From: Nautiliaceae bacterium
GTDB taxonomy: Bacteria; Campylobacterota; Campylobacteria; Campylobacterales; Nautiliaceae
NCBI GenBank assembly: GCA_027008345.1
Contig: JALTBU010000141.1
Location: 1 to 21,398 of the forward strand
Direction: 5' to 3'
DNA length: 21,398 nucleotides
Shown: positions 1-7,952 of the stretch, one piece after another
How the letters are laid out: the number at the start of each line of letters is the position of its first letter
Numbering within the stretch: the first letter of the stretch is position 1
Position numbers and translations under genes: made by a program
Notes under the pieces: generated by a model
The model's input: only the letters and a program-made list of their open reading frames with translations
The model's database searches: none
What the model was told of the DNA's origin: nothing

Positions 1-86
1 ATACCTTCTGTACAACCATTAATAATTGAAGTTGTTGAGCCTTTATGTACAGGGCAGTTGTAATTAAAAAGTCTTTTTATCTGCAT
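1..86 (-). CDS. Partial gene of unknown function downstream of nrdA
   Basis: An open frame begins with ATG at 86 (minus strand) and runs off the left edge, giving 28 visible residues: MQIKRLFNYNCPVHKG followed by STTSIINGCTEG. An excellent ribosome site (AAAGGAGG, five bases before the ATG) lies in the 12-base gap after the nrdA stop, so it is probably translated from the same message as nrdA. Two cysteines, in NCP and GCT, are visible. I do not recognise the family from so short a piece. It is not an obvious nrdB start. Reality as a gene is likely from the ribosome site and spacing; function is unknown. Confidence 0.6.
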   Translation of the reverse strand, partial: MQIKRLFNYNCPVHKGSTTSIINGCTEG

Positions 87-98
87 TTTTGCCTCCTT

Positions 99-2540
99 TT
101 ACTGACATCCGAAACATTCAACACTTCTGTCCATTACTTCTTCACTAACTTCCGGAGACTGGCTTCTTAAATAATAAAATGATTTAAGTCCAAGTTTCCA
201 TCCGAGTGTATATATTTCATTAAGATATCTTCCGCTTGCTTTATCAGTAGTAATGAAAATATTAAGGCTTTGTCCCTGGTCTATCCATTTTTGCCTTATA
301 GCCGCAGCTTTAACCAATATTGTCTGATCAAGCTCATACGCAGGTGTATAAAACATATATGTATCAGCACTTAAATTTGGAACAACCACAGGAATTAGTC
401 CGCTTAAATTTTCTTCATACCATTTTCTTTTATAAACCGGTTCAATTGTTTGAGTTGTTCCTGTAAGTATTGATATTGAGCTTGTAGGAGCTATTGCCAT
501 TAAATATCCGTTTCTAATACCGCCTTTTACTTTTTCTCTTAATGCTTCCCAGTCATATTCCATAGCACTGAAAAGATCTCTCTCAACAAGTCTTTTTGCA
601 TTTTCATTTGCGGTATCAATAGGCAGGATTCCTTTACTCCATCTGCTGCCTTCAAATTCAGGATAAATACCTTTCTCCCTTGCCAAATCAGCACTTGTAT
701 TTATTGCATAATAACTTATACCTTCAAAAATTTCATCTATAAGTTTTAAATGCTCTTCACTTCCCCAGAAAACCTGTCTCTCAGCCAACATCTGAGCTTC
801 ACCCATAGCACCAAGCCCAATAGCCCTGTTTTTGAGGTTTGTATCTTTTGTTTTTCTGACAGGATAAAAATTCAGATCAATTACATTATCAAGCATTCTA
901 ATAGCTACTGGTACTACTTCTTTAATTTTTTCAGGAGTATTTACTTTGCTAAGATTAACACTTGCAAGGTTACAAACAGCTGTTTTACCGCCAACCGCCA
1001 CTTTTTCCACAATATATACCTGTTTTCCATCAATACTATCAAGAGAGGTTATTTTTTTAGCTTTTTTTACAACCTTAACACCACCGCTTTCAACCTCAAC
1101 ATTCTCTTCTTCTTCATACATTACAAAACTTTCATCAGTAAAAGTAACTTTTACTTTATAATGGTTTGGCTCTGTATTTTGAAAAATTTCAGTACAAAGG
1201 TTTGAGCTTCTTATAATTCCACTGTGGTCGTTTTGATTTCTTCTGTTTGCATTATCTTTAAAACAAAGAAAAGGATTTCCTGTTTCATAATATTCAAGAA
1301 GTATTTTTTTCCATAACTCTTTTGCTTTTATTCTTTTTTTAGGAATATCTTCTCTTTGTTCGTATTCAATATATTTTTTCTCAAATTCTTCTCCGTAAAG
1401 TTCAGTCAAATCAGATACATCATAAGGGTCAAAAAGAGTCCAAAGCTCATCTTTTTCTACTCTTTTCATAAATAAATCACTAATCCATAAAGCCGGGAAT
1501 AAATCATGTGCTCTTCTTCTTTCTTCACCACTGTTTTTTTTAAGGTCTAAAAAGTCCAAAACGTCCATATGCCAAGGTTCAAGATAAACGGCAATTGCAC
1601 CTTTTCTAGTACCTAGCTGATCAACGGCAATTGCTATATCATTTGTGATTTTAAGCCAAGGTATAACCCCGCCGGCCGCATTTTTATGATTGTCAATAAA
1701 ACTTCCAAGGGCTCTTATTTTGCTTACATCCCATCCGATACCACCACCGAATTTAGAAAGAAGTGCCATTTCTTTAAAATCATCAAAAATACCTTCTATA
1801 TTGTCATTCATACTTCCTACATAACAGCTGCTTAACTGATGTCTTGTTGTTCTTGCATTTGAAAGAGTCGGAGTTGCCACCATTACTTCAAATTTAGAAA
1901 TAACATCATAAAATTTTTTAGCCCAATATCCTCTTATTGCTTTTGGATCATTTAAATCTATATTTTTTCTTTCCTCCTCAGGAATTGACTCAGGATTTGT
2001 TTCATTTTGGGCAAGAAACATAGCAACCCCCATAAAAAGCTGTTGCGGAAGTTCAATTGGTTTTCCTTCTTTATCTTTTATGATATATCTATCATATAAA
2101 GTTTTAATTCCAAGATAAGTAAATTGAAGATCTCTCTCAGGTTTAATATATTCATTTAAATCATCGATATTAAATTTTTCTTTAAGTCCCGGAAGTAATC
2201 TTCCCGCCTTTTCACCCTTGACAAAATATTCTTTTAAATGATTATATCCTGTAAATCCTGTGACTCTATGATATAAATCATACAAAAATAGTCTTGCCGC
2301 CACATAATTCCAGTTTGGTCTATCTATATCAATTTTATCCACTGCGGTTTTAATTAAAGTGTCCTGAATTTCTTCGGTAGTGATTCCGTCACGAAATTGA
2401 AGCTTTGCATCAAGTTCAAGTTCAGAATAATCAACCCCTTCAAGCCCTTCACAAGCGGCCATTGTGTATTTTCTAATTTTTGAAATATCAAGAGGTTCTT
2501 TTCTTCCGTCTCTTTTAATAACAGTAATTCCCGGATACAT
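99..2540 (-). CDS. nrdA: Class I ribonucleoside-diphosphate reductase, alpha (large) subunit
   Basis: Reduces ribonucleoside diphosphates to deoxyribonucleotides in the cytoplasm, with a radical delivered by an NrdB partner that is not in this window. The 813-residue protein has an N-terminal ATP-cone (about residues 5-95). The catalytic set is complete: redox Cys239 (SSCYV), Asn447/Cys449/Glu451 in NLCTE, the partner Cys523 (AVCNLASVNL), the radical-transfer pair Tyr789-Tyr790 (KSFYYLRSQ) and the C-terminal Cys809-x-x-Cys812 thiol pair. The spacing between Cys449 and Cys523 is about 50 residues longer than in E. coli NrdA (Cys439 to Cys462); the extra segment is Lys/Val/Glu-rich (about 455-520). 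AAGGAG precedes the ATG. The gene follows feoB by 79 T-rich bases (sense strand), which hold a possible TATTAT -10 at 2568-2573, so it may be read with feoAB or on its own. Confidence 0.97.
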   Translation of the reverse strand: MYPGITVIKRDGRKEPLDISKIRKYTMAACEGLEGVDYSELELDAKLQFRDGITTEEIQDTLIKTAVDKIDIDRPNWNYVAARLFLYDLYHRVTGFTGYNHLKEYFVKGEKAGRLLPGLKEKFNIDDLNEYIKPERDLQFTYLGIKTLYDRYIIKDKEGKPIELPQQLFMGVAMFLAQNETNPESIPEEERKNIDLNDPKAIRGYWAKKFYDVISKFEVMVATPTLSNARTTRHQLSSCYVGSMNDNIEGIFDDFKEMALLSKFGGGIGWDVSKIRALGSFIDNHKNAAGGVIPWLKITNDIAIAVDQLGTRKGAIAVYLEPWHMDVLDFLDLKKNSGEERRRAHDLFPALWISDLFMKRVEKDELWTLFDPYDVSDLTELYGEEFEKKYIEYEQREDIPKKRIKAKELWKKILLEYYETGNPFLCFKDNANRRNQNDHSGIIRSSNLCTEIFQNTEPNHYKVKVTFTDESFVMYEEEENVEVESGGVKVVKKAKKITSLDSIDGKQVYIVEKVAVGGKTAVCNLASVNLSKVNTPEKIKEVVPVAIRMLDNVIDLNFYPVRKTKDTNLKNRAIGLGAMGEAQMLAERQVFWGSEEHLKLIDEIFEGISYYAINTSADLAREKGIYPEFEGSRWSKGILPIDTANENAKRLVERDLFSAMEYDWEALREKVKGGIRNGYLMAIAPTSSISILTGTTQTIEPVYKRKWYEENLSGLIPVVVPNLSADTYMFYTPAYELDQTILVKAAAIRQKWIDQGQSLNIFITTDKASGRYLNEIYTLGWKLGLKSFYYLRSQSPEVSEEVMDRSVECFGCQ

Positions 2541-2619
2541 TATTCTCCTTTTTTAAAGTCTAATGAAATAATATCTAAAAAAGCTAAGAGAAAAATTAAA
2601 AGAAATAAAAAAGAAAAAA

Positions 2620-4692
2620 CTAAGAAAAAAGTTTTATTAAACTTACTGCTATAAACGCCGCAAAATAGGCAAAAACATTTGGATAAATTGTATAAAAAAT
2701 TCTCCAAGCCCATTGTGAAACTTCTGCATAAAATGTACTCATAGCAGCTACACAAGGAGAATAAAACATTACAATTATAATCATAGCAACTGCAGCCGTA
2801 AAAGGCATTGTTTTTCTTATTGTTTCAATCAAACCTTTACTTGTTTCATTAGAATCACCCTTGCCATATAATACCGCCATTGTTGATACAACAGTCTCTT
2901 TTGCAGCAAGTCCTGCAAGAAGTGAAACATCTTCTCTCCATCCTAAATCAAGAGGTTTTGTAATAGGAGCCATTAATTTACCAATTTTGGCAATATAAGA
3001 ATTTTCAAGAATTTTTTGATTCATCTCTTCTTCAATAGCCTTTTTTTTATTCAGCTCTTTCACCTGCTCTATTTTAAGTGAATATTCTTTTACAATATCA
3101 GCCCTTGGAAAGGAACTTAAAAACCAAACAGCAAGAGAAGCAAGTGCAATAAAAGTTCCTGCTTTTTGAATATACATTTTTGTTTTGATCCACAAATCAA
3201 ATAAAAGAGCTTTTAATTTTGGAAACCTGTATTTTGGAAGCTCCATTACAAATGGTTCAGGCTCACCTTTGAATAATATAACTCTTAAAATTTTAGCAAC
3301 TATAAGTCCAATTAATGCTCCTCCAAGATAAATGGCAAACATTACATCGCCCTGAATTGAAGGAGCAAAAAACGCACTTACAAGCAAAACATAAATAGGA
3401 AGCCGTGCCCCACAGCTCATAAATCCAATTACAAGCATTGTAATAAGTCTGTCTTTTGGATTTTTAAGTGTTCTTGCCGCCATATAAGCTGGAACACTAC
3501 ATCCAAATCCGCTAACAAGTGGAATAAACGCTCTTCCTTGAAGTCCAAATTTTTTAAGCACTCCATCCATTACATAAGCAGCCCTTGCCATATATCCAGT
3601 CTGCTCCATTAAATTTATTCCCAAAAATAAAATTAAGATATTTGGTAAAAACATAACAACAGCACCAACAGCTGGAATTACACCATTTACAATTGCGTGT
3701 TTGACTAAACCATTTGGCAAAATGCTTCCTATAAAATTTCCAAATTTATTAAATGCGGCATCTATATAATCCATAGGTATTGCACCAATTGAAAAAGTTG
3801 CTTGAAAAACAGCCCACATTACAAATAAAAATATAGGAAGTCCCAAAATCGGATGAATTAAAATTTTATCTATTTTCTCACTAAGTTTTTCACGTCTTGC
3901 TTTTTTTGCAATCTGAGAAATTATTCCTTTACTTAAAGCCAGCCTTTCTTCAAAAAATATTTCTTTTAAATCATCTTCGCTATATTCATTTTTTATAACA
4001 CTTTTACTTTCATTAAGTTGAGGTAAAAGCTCTACATACCAAGGCTTTTCGTGGATTATTTTATATATATCTTCATCATCTTCAAGAAGTCTGATTGCTA
4101 CAAATCTTTTATCAAATCTGCATTTTTTTATTTTCTCTTTTACATTTTCAATCTCTTCTTCAATAATTTCTGAATAATAAATTCGGGGAGTATTTTTTTC
4201 TTCAAAAGTTTTAATTACTTTTTCAAACAACTCTTCAAGACCAAAATTTTCTTTTGCCGAAACATTTTGAGCCCTGATATTAGTAAGTTTAAAAAATTTA
4301 TCAGTATCAATTTCTCCTCCCTGGCGGGAATATTCATCATACATATTAAAAGCAATCACCATAGGTTTATTTAAATCCGCTATTTGCCAAGAAAAAGTTA
4401 AATTCTTTTGTAGCTGATTTGAGTCAACTACATTAAGTATCAAATCATACTCTTCGTTTATTAAAAAATCTTTTGTCACTTTCTCTTCCGGGGTATAAGG
4501 ATGAAGCGAATAAGTCCCAGGTAAATCTATAAGTTTTAATTTAAAACCGTTTCTTTCAAATTCAACTTCTTTTTTTTCAACCGTAACACCTGAGAAATTC
4601 CCTACGTGTAAAGTTGCACCGGAAATTGAATTAATAAGATGACTTTTCCCGACATTTGGCTGACCAACAAGTGCTATCTTGATTTCCTTCAA
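2620..4692 (-). CDS. feoB: Ferrous iron transport protein B
   Basis: Inner-membrane Fe(II) transporter with a cytosolic GTPase domain. The 690-residue protein is normal-sized to slightly short for the family. G-protein motifs are in order: G1 GQPNVGKS (10-17), G2 Thr in GVTVE (near 37), G3 DLPG (56-59), G4 NMYD (116-119) and G5 SAKEN (145-149). A helical linker follows to about 275, then the membrane domain with two Gate regions carrying GFGCSVPA (395-402) and SCGARLP (426-432), whose cysteines are implicated in metal passage, and a late SPCVAAMST. The start overlaps the feoA stop by four bases (ATGA), indicating translational coupling. FeoB operons are usually under Fur control in Campylobacterota, but no convincing Fur box is visible. 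Confidence 0.97.
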   Translation of the reverse strand: MKEIKIALVGQPNVGKSHLINSISGATLHVGNFSGVTVEKKEVEFERNGFKLKLIDLPGTYSLHPYTPEEKVTKDFLINEEYDLILNVVDSNQLQKNLTFSWQIADLNKPMVIAFNMYDEYSRQGGEIDTDKFFKLTNIRAQNVSAKENFGLEELFEKVIKTFEEKNTPRIYYSEIIEEEIENVKEKIKKCRFDKRFVAIRLLEDDEDIYKIIHEKPWYVELLPQLNESKSVIKNEYSEDDLKEIFFEERLALSKGIISQIAKKARREKLSEKIDKILIHPILGLPIFLFVMWAVFQATFSIGAIPMDYIDAAFNKFGNFIGSILPNGLVKHAIVNGVIPAVGAVVMFLPNILILFLGINLMEQTGYMARAAYVMDGVLKKFGLQGRAFIPLVSGFGCSVPAYMAARTLKNPKDRLITMLVIGFMSCGARLPIYVLLVSAFFAPSIQGDVMFAIYLGGALIGLIVAKILRVILFKGEPEPFVMELPKYRFPKLKALLFDLWIKTKMYIQKAGTFIALASLAVWFLSSFPRADIVKEYSLKIEQVKELNKKKAIEEEMNQKILENSYIAKIGKLMAPITKPLDLGWREDVSLLAGLAAKETVVSTMAVLYGKGDSNETSKGLIETIRKTMPFTAAVAMIIIVMFYSPCVAAMSTFYAEVSQWAWRIFYTIYPNVFAYFAAFIAVSLIKLFS

Positions 4693-4919
4693 ATCTCCTC
4701 CTTTTTTACTTCTATCTCTTTTGCTTCTTCATCTCTTAAAGCTACATTTACCCCGTTAATATCCACATCAAAAGTATTTTTAGCAAGTGTATGTTTTAAA
4801 ATTTTTACTCTCTCACCTCTTGCAAATCCCATTGATAGAAGTTTACTTTTTAAAGGTTCTTTTGCGTAAATTTTAGTAATTATCCCACTCTCTCCCATAT
4901 TTAATTCATTAAGTCTCAT
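4689..4919 (-). CDS. feoA: Ferrous iron transport protein A
   Basis: Small cytosolic SH3-like partner of FeoB. With the start chosen here it is 76 residues (MRLNELNMGESGIITKIYAK...), the typical FeoA length and opening. Hallmarks are the MGESG turn, LLSMGFARGERVKIL and the final VALRDEEAKEIEV strand. An ATG 15 bases further upstream (4934) is also open, but it has no ribosome site, whereas AAGGA lies five bases before the ATG at 4919. It forms an overlapping pair with feoB and is divergent from purT across a 205-base region with repeats and a palindrome that may carry its control sites. Confidence 0.93.
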   Translation of the reverse strand: MRLNELNMGESGIITKIYAKEPLKSKLLSMGFARGERVKILKHTLAKNTFDVDINGVNVALRDEEAKEIEVKKEEI

Positions 4920-4950
4920 TTTAATCCTTTTCATATACCGTTTATGAGAT

Positions 4951-5047
4951 TATGAGTAGATGTGTATATGGGTTTTTAATATTAAAAACTATAAATTATC
5001 ACATCTTCTCATACACACATCACCCATCAACACATCCACTCATCTAC
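4951..5047. repeat. Four-copy CACATC-type repeat array in the feoA/purT intergenic region
   Basis: Three imperfect direct repeats begin with CACATC at 5000, 5016 and 5031 (periods 16 and 15) and share the form CACATC-nn-CTCAT-nn, the second copy lacking one base. A fourth copy lies in opposite orientation at 4951-4964 (reverse complement CACATCTACTCATA, 13 of 14 matching the 5000-5013 copy). The copies flank a perfect palindrome at 4972-4989. The plus strand has no G at all from 4973 to 5060. The arrangement resembles an operator array; the cognate protein is unknown. Confidence 0.6.
4972..4989. promoter_or_regulatory. Perfect 18-bp palindrome, possible feoA operator
   Basis: GTTTTTAATATTAAAAAC is exactly self-complementary. 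A TATAGT -10-like hexamer for feoA on the minus strand (4988-4993) would overlap its edge, putting the palindrome across the transcription start. Its TTAATATTAA core recurs in the perfect 12-bp palindrome at 15697-15708. It does not match the usual GATAATGATAATCATTATC Fur pattern well. Function is inferred from symmetry and position only. Confidence 0.4.
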
Positions 5048-5062
5048 TATTTATCCTTTTGC

Positions 5063-5071
5063 TGGTATAAT
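5063..5071 (+). promoter_or_regulatory. purT promoter, extended -10
   Basis: TGGTATAAT is a perfect extended -10 (TGn then TATAAT at 5066-5071). No clear -35 is present, as is common for housekeeping promoters in Campylobacterota. Transcription would start near 5078, about 47 bases before the purT ATG. Confidence 0.65.
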
Positions 5072-5124
5072 ATCACAATAAATAAAAATGTTTTTTGACA
5101 TATATCAAGATTAAGGAGAAAAAA

Positions 5125-6294
5125 ATGACTCTTAAAACACCTCTCAAATCTGATTCAATTAAAATAATGCTTCTTGGAAGCGGAGAACTTGGCAAAGAAG
5201 TGGCAATTGAAGCAAACCGCCTTGGATGTGAAGTTATTGCAGTTGATAGATACCCAAATGCTCCTGCAATGCTTGTAGCACAAAAATCCTATGTTATTGA
5301 TATGAAAGAAAAAGAACAGGTTTTAGATGTAATAAGAAGAGAAAAACCGGATTTTGTTTTGCCTGAAATTGAAGCGATTAACATTGAAGCGCTTTTTGAG
5401 GCAGAAAATGAAGGAATACATATAATTCCAAACGCAGAAGCTGTAAATAAAACAATGAACAGAAAAAATATTAGGGTTTTTGCCGCAGAAGAACTTGGAC
5501 TTAAAACAAGTAAATATAAATTTGTCTCAACCTATGAAGATTTAAAAGCTGCCTGTGACGAACTTGGATATCCAAATGTCGTAAAACCTGTTATGAGCTC
5601 ATCAGGACATGGGCAAAGTATAGTTAAATCCCCAGAAGAAGTAATAACTGCATGGGAATTTGCAAAACAGGATGCCAGAGGAAGTGCAGATGAGTTGATT
5701 GTTGAAGAATTTATCAACTTTGATTATGAAATAACACTTCTTACTGCAAAAAACGACAGAGAAATTGTATTTTGTCCACCAATAGGACATATTCAAAGCG
5801 GCGGGGATTACATATTTTCATGGCAGGAAATGGAGATGAGTGAAATTGCACTTAAAAAAGCCAAAGAAATTGCAAGAAAAATAGTAGAAGGACTTGGAGG
5901 TAGAGGAATATTCGGTGTTGAAATGTTCGTAAAAGGAGATGAGGTATATTTCAGTGAGGTTAGCCCAAGACCTCACGATACGGGGCTTGTCACATTAATT
6001 ACTCAGTCTCAAAGCGAATTTGCACTTCATATAAGAGCTGTTTTAAATTTACCTCTTGGTTTTGAATTCATCACACCTGGGGCAAGTGCTGCATTTAAAT
6101 CAGATAAAGAAACATATAATCCAACATTTGAAATTGAAGATGAAGTATTTTCTAAAAATTCAAGATTCGTTATTTTTGGAAAGCCAGTTGCCCATAAAGG
6201 CAGAAGAATGGGTGTTCTTTTAGTTAGTGACAAAAATGCAAAAGAAGCACTCAAAACTGCTGAAATTCTTATCAATAAAATTAACCTCAAATAA
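5125..6294 (+). CDS. purT: Formate-dependent phosphoribosylglycinamide formyltransferase 2
   Basis: Third step of purine synthesis: converts GAR to formyl-GAR using formate and ATP rather than 10-formyl-tetrahydrofolate. The 389-residue protein matches E. coli PurT in length and in its opening (MLLGSGELGKEVAIE, about residues 15-29, then VIAVDRY and APAM). The ATP-grasp domain occupies the middle, with MSSSGHGQS (157-165) as the nucleotide-binding loop and SEVSPRPHDTG (277-287) near the metal site. An in-frame ATG at 5095 is less likely: AAGGAG sits directly before the ATG at 5125, and the extra ten residues (MTYIKIKEKK) are simply the translated leader and ribosome site. A formate-using enzyme fits an anaerobic H2/formate lifestyle, which is an inference. 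It is divergent from feoA. Confidence 0.96.
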   Translation: MTLKTPLKSDSIKIMLLGSGELGKEVAIEANRLGCEVIAVDRYPNAPAMLVAQKSYVIDMKEKEQVLDVIRREKPDFVLPEIEAINIEALFEAENEGIHIIPNAEAVNKTMNRKNIRVFAAEELGLKTSKYKFVSTYEDLKAACDELGYPNVVKPVMSSSGHGQSIVKSPEEVITAWEFAKQDARGSADELIVEEFINFDYEITLLTAKNDREIVFCPPIGHIQSGGDYIFSWQEMEMSEIALKKAKEIARKIVEGLGGRGIFGVEMFVKGDEVYFSEVSPRPHDTGLVTLITQSQSEFALHIRAVLNLPLGFEFITPGASAAFKSDKETYNPTFEIEDEVFSKNSRFVIFGKPVAHKGRRMGVLLVSDKNAKEALKTAEILINKINLK

Positions 6295-6299
6295 AAAAC

Positions 6300-6330
6300 T
6301 GATTAAAATTTAATCAATTTTTCTTCTTTT
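6300..6330 (+). terminator. Possible purT terminator
   Basis: A weak symmetric stem (TGATTA, five-base loop, TAATCA; 6300-6316) directly follows the purT stop. It is followed by a U-rich run (ATTTTTCTTCTTTTTT). The stem is all but GC-free, so it could instead be an operator for the downstream PII gene. Confidence 0.4.
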
Positions 6331-6381
6331 TTCTTTCTGTTTTATATTAAAATTAATTTAAAATTAAAAAAAGGAGTTGTT

Positions 6382-6720
6382 ATGAAAAAAATTGAAGCGG
6401 TTATTAAGCCTTTCAAACTTGAAGATGTAAAAGAAGCGCTATTTGAAATAGGAATAAGCGGAATTACCGTGAGTGAAGTTAAAGGTCATGGAAGACAGCA
6501 AGGACATACAGAACTATATAGAGGTGCAGAATATGTAGTAGATTTTCTTCCAAAAATTAAAATTGAAATTGTGGTAAAAGAAGAAGATGTCGAAAAAGTT
6601 GTTGAAGCTATTATTCAAAATGCAAGAACGGGTAAAATAGGTGATGGTAAAATTTTTATTATGCCTGTTGAAAAAGTTATTAGAATTAGAACAGGCGAAG
6701 AGGACGAAGAGGCAATCTAA
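6382..6720 (+). CDS. glnK: Nitrogen regulatory protein P-II
   Basis: Trimeric cytosolic signal protein that reports nitrogen, energy and 2-oxoglutarate status. At 112 residues it has the exact family length. The T-loop is intact: Gln39 in GRQQGHTELYRG and Tyr51 (AEYVVDF), the classical uridylylation site. The B-loop TGKIGDGKIFI (83-93) and the C-terminal RIRTGEEDEEAI are canonical. AAGGAG lies eight bases before the ATG. Its position 62 bases upstream of amtB is the standard glnK-amtB arrangement, in which PII plugs the channel when nitrogen is plentiful; hence glnK rather than glnB, although sequence alone does not separate them. No sigma-54 site (TGGC-N8-TTGC type) was seen upstream; a TTTTATATTAAAA box at 6340-6352 is the best promoter candidate. 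Confidence 0.94.
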   Translation: MKKIEAVIKPFKLEDVKEALFEIGISGITVSEVKGHGRQQGHTELYRGAEYVVDFLPKIKIEIVVKEEDVEKVVEAIIQNARTGKIGDGKIFIMPVEKVIRIRTGEEDEEAI

Positions 6721-6721
6721 T

Positions 6722-6751
6722 CAATTGAAAATTAAACAATGGAAAATTAAA
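6722..6751 (+). repeat. Tandem 15-bp duplication between glnK and amtB
   Basis: Two abutting 15-mers, CAATTGAAAATTAAA (6722-6736) and CAATGGAAAATTAAA (6737-6751), differ at one base. The first also forms an 11-bp inverted repeat with 6751-6761 (AATTGAAAATT against AATTTTCAATT), so the spacer RNA could fold just upstream of the amtB ribosome site (AAGGAG). Confidence 0.7.
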
Positions 6752-6782
6752 ATTTTCAATTTTATATTAAAAGGAGTAAAAA

Positions 6783-7952
6783 ATGGATTTTAGCTGGGTA
6801 ATTGATACCTTTTTTGCACTGTTTGCATTTACATTGATTATTCTTATGGTTCCAGGTTTTGCTATGCTTGAAGCAGGACTTGTTAGAACAAAAAATGTAA
6901 CCACAGTACTTACAGTCAATACAATGATTTATATTGTTGCAAGTTTGGTATTTTTCTTTTGGGGATATACACTTGCATTTGGGGGATGGGACGGAAGTAG
7001 TATGAGTATGTATGCCGCATTTTTATTCCAGATGGCATTTGTGGGTAAAACAGTAAATATTATGAGTGGAGGTGTTAGTGAAAGAACAAAAGTAATTCCT
7101 CTTGCAATATTTACAATCTTTATGGCAGGACTTATTTATCCTCTCATTGTTAACTGGACATGGGGTGCAGATATGCTAAAAGGAACATTTTTGGATATAT
7201 CTTCAATGCACGACTTGGCAGGTTCAACCGTAATTCACTCAACAGGTGCATGGGCACTTTTAGCGGCTATTTTAATTATCGGTCCAAGAAAAGGAAAATA
7301 TAAAGACGGTAAAATCAGAGTTTATCCAGCAAGTAATATTCCTCTTGTGGTACTTGGAGCATTTTTATTATGGATTGGGTGGTTTGGATTTAACGGAGGA
7401 AGTGTCGGAAGTATTTCAAGTAAAGAAGCGGCAAATACTGTGGCTCTTGTAGTAATGAACACAAACAACGCAGGATTAATAGGCGGACTTATTGTTATGA
7501 TACTTGTTTATCTTCAATATAAAAAATTCGATATTACCATGATATTAAATGGAGCTCTTGGCGGTCTTGTCGCAATTACAGCAGGAGCTGATGTTGTAAG
7601 TCCACTCAGTGCATTAATTATCGGAGCAATTGGTGGAGCACTCGTTTATTATGCAGTTCCGTTTTTTGACAAATTAAAACTTGACGACCCTGTCGGAGCA
7701 CTTTCAGTGCATTTAATAAATGGTATATGGGGAACAATCGCAACAGGTATTTTTGCAAAAGACGTAAGTTTAATGGCACAGATTAAAGGTGTAATTGTTG
7801 TAGGTATTTTTGCTTTTGTAGCATCATATATAATTATTTATATAATAAACAAAATTGTTCCGTTTAGAGCTGATGAAGATTCTGAAATTGAAGGTCTTGA
7901 TGTAAGCGAATGCGGAATTGAAGCTTATCCTGAATTTAAAAGGGCAATTTAA
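6783..7952 (+). CDS. amtB: Ammonium transporter
   Basis: Trimeric inner-membrane ammonium channel of the Amt/Rh family, with about eleven hydrophobic helices in 389 residues. Landmarks are the N-terminal helix with MLEAGLVRTKN, the aromatic gate region (FQMAFVGK, about 82-89, and FGFNGGS, about 201-207), Trp125 in NWTWGAD, Asp144 in MHDLAGS and the twin pore histidines His152 (VIHSTGAW) and His310 (LSVHLINGIWG). No separate cleavable leader like that of E. coli AmtB is present; the protein starts at the family's mature end. AAGGAG precedes the ATG. It follows glnK and is probably cotranscribed. The last codons form the left arm of a terminator hairpin shared with the convergent chemoreceptor gene. 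Confidence 0.97.
   Translation: MDFSWVIDTFFALFAFTLIILMVPGFAMLEAGLVRTKNVTTVLTVNTMIYIVASLVFFFWGYTLAFGGWDGSSMSMYAAFLFQMAFVGKTVNIMSGGVSERTKVIPLAIFTIFMAGLIYPLIVNWTWGADMLKGTFLDISSMHDLAGSTVIHSTGAWALLAAILIIGPRKGKYKDGKIRVYPASNIPLVVLGAFLLWIGWFGFNGGSVGSISSKEAANTVALVVMNTNNAGLIGGLIVMILVYLQYKKFDITMILNGALGGLVAITAGADVVSPLSALIIGAIGGALVYYAVPFFDKLKLDDPVGALSVHLINGIWGTIATGIFAKDVSLMAQIKGVIVVGIFAFVASYIIIYIINKIVPFRADEDSEIEGLDVSECGIEAYPEFKRAI

Noticed and set aside
980..1190. Intein in NrdA
   Set aside because: The extra segment is only about 50 residues, has no Cys/Ser start with terminal His-Asn, and lacks splicing or endonuclease motifs.
750..1205. Plus-strand open frame of 151 codons
   Set aside because: It lies wholly opposite nrdA, has low-complexity Phe/Tyr/Ile-rich composition and no ribosome site.
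2540..2755. Minus-strand frame of 71 codons at the feoB end
   Set aside because: It overlaps the feoB 3' end in another frame and then reads T-rich spacer; no ribosome site.
4935..5000. Canonical Fur box at feoA
   Set aside because: No GATAATGATAATCATTATC-like 19-mer is present; the palindrome found has a different sequence.
4935..5060. Replication origin with DnaA boxes
   Set aside because: Only one near-match to the Helicobacter DnaA box, and no dnaA, dnaN or gyrase gene nearby; kept only as an alternative for the repeat array.
6295..6381. Sigma-54 promoter for glnK
   Set aside because: No GG-N10-GC pair of the TGGCAC-N5-TTGCA type could be found.
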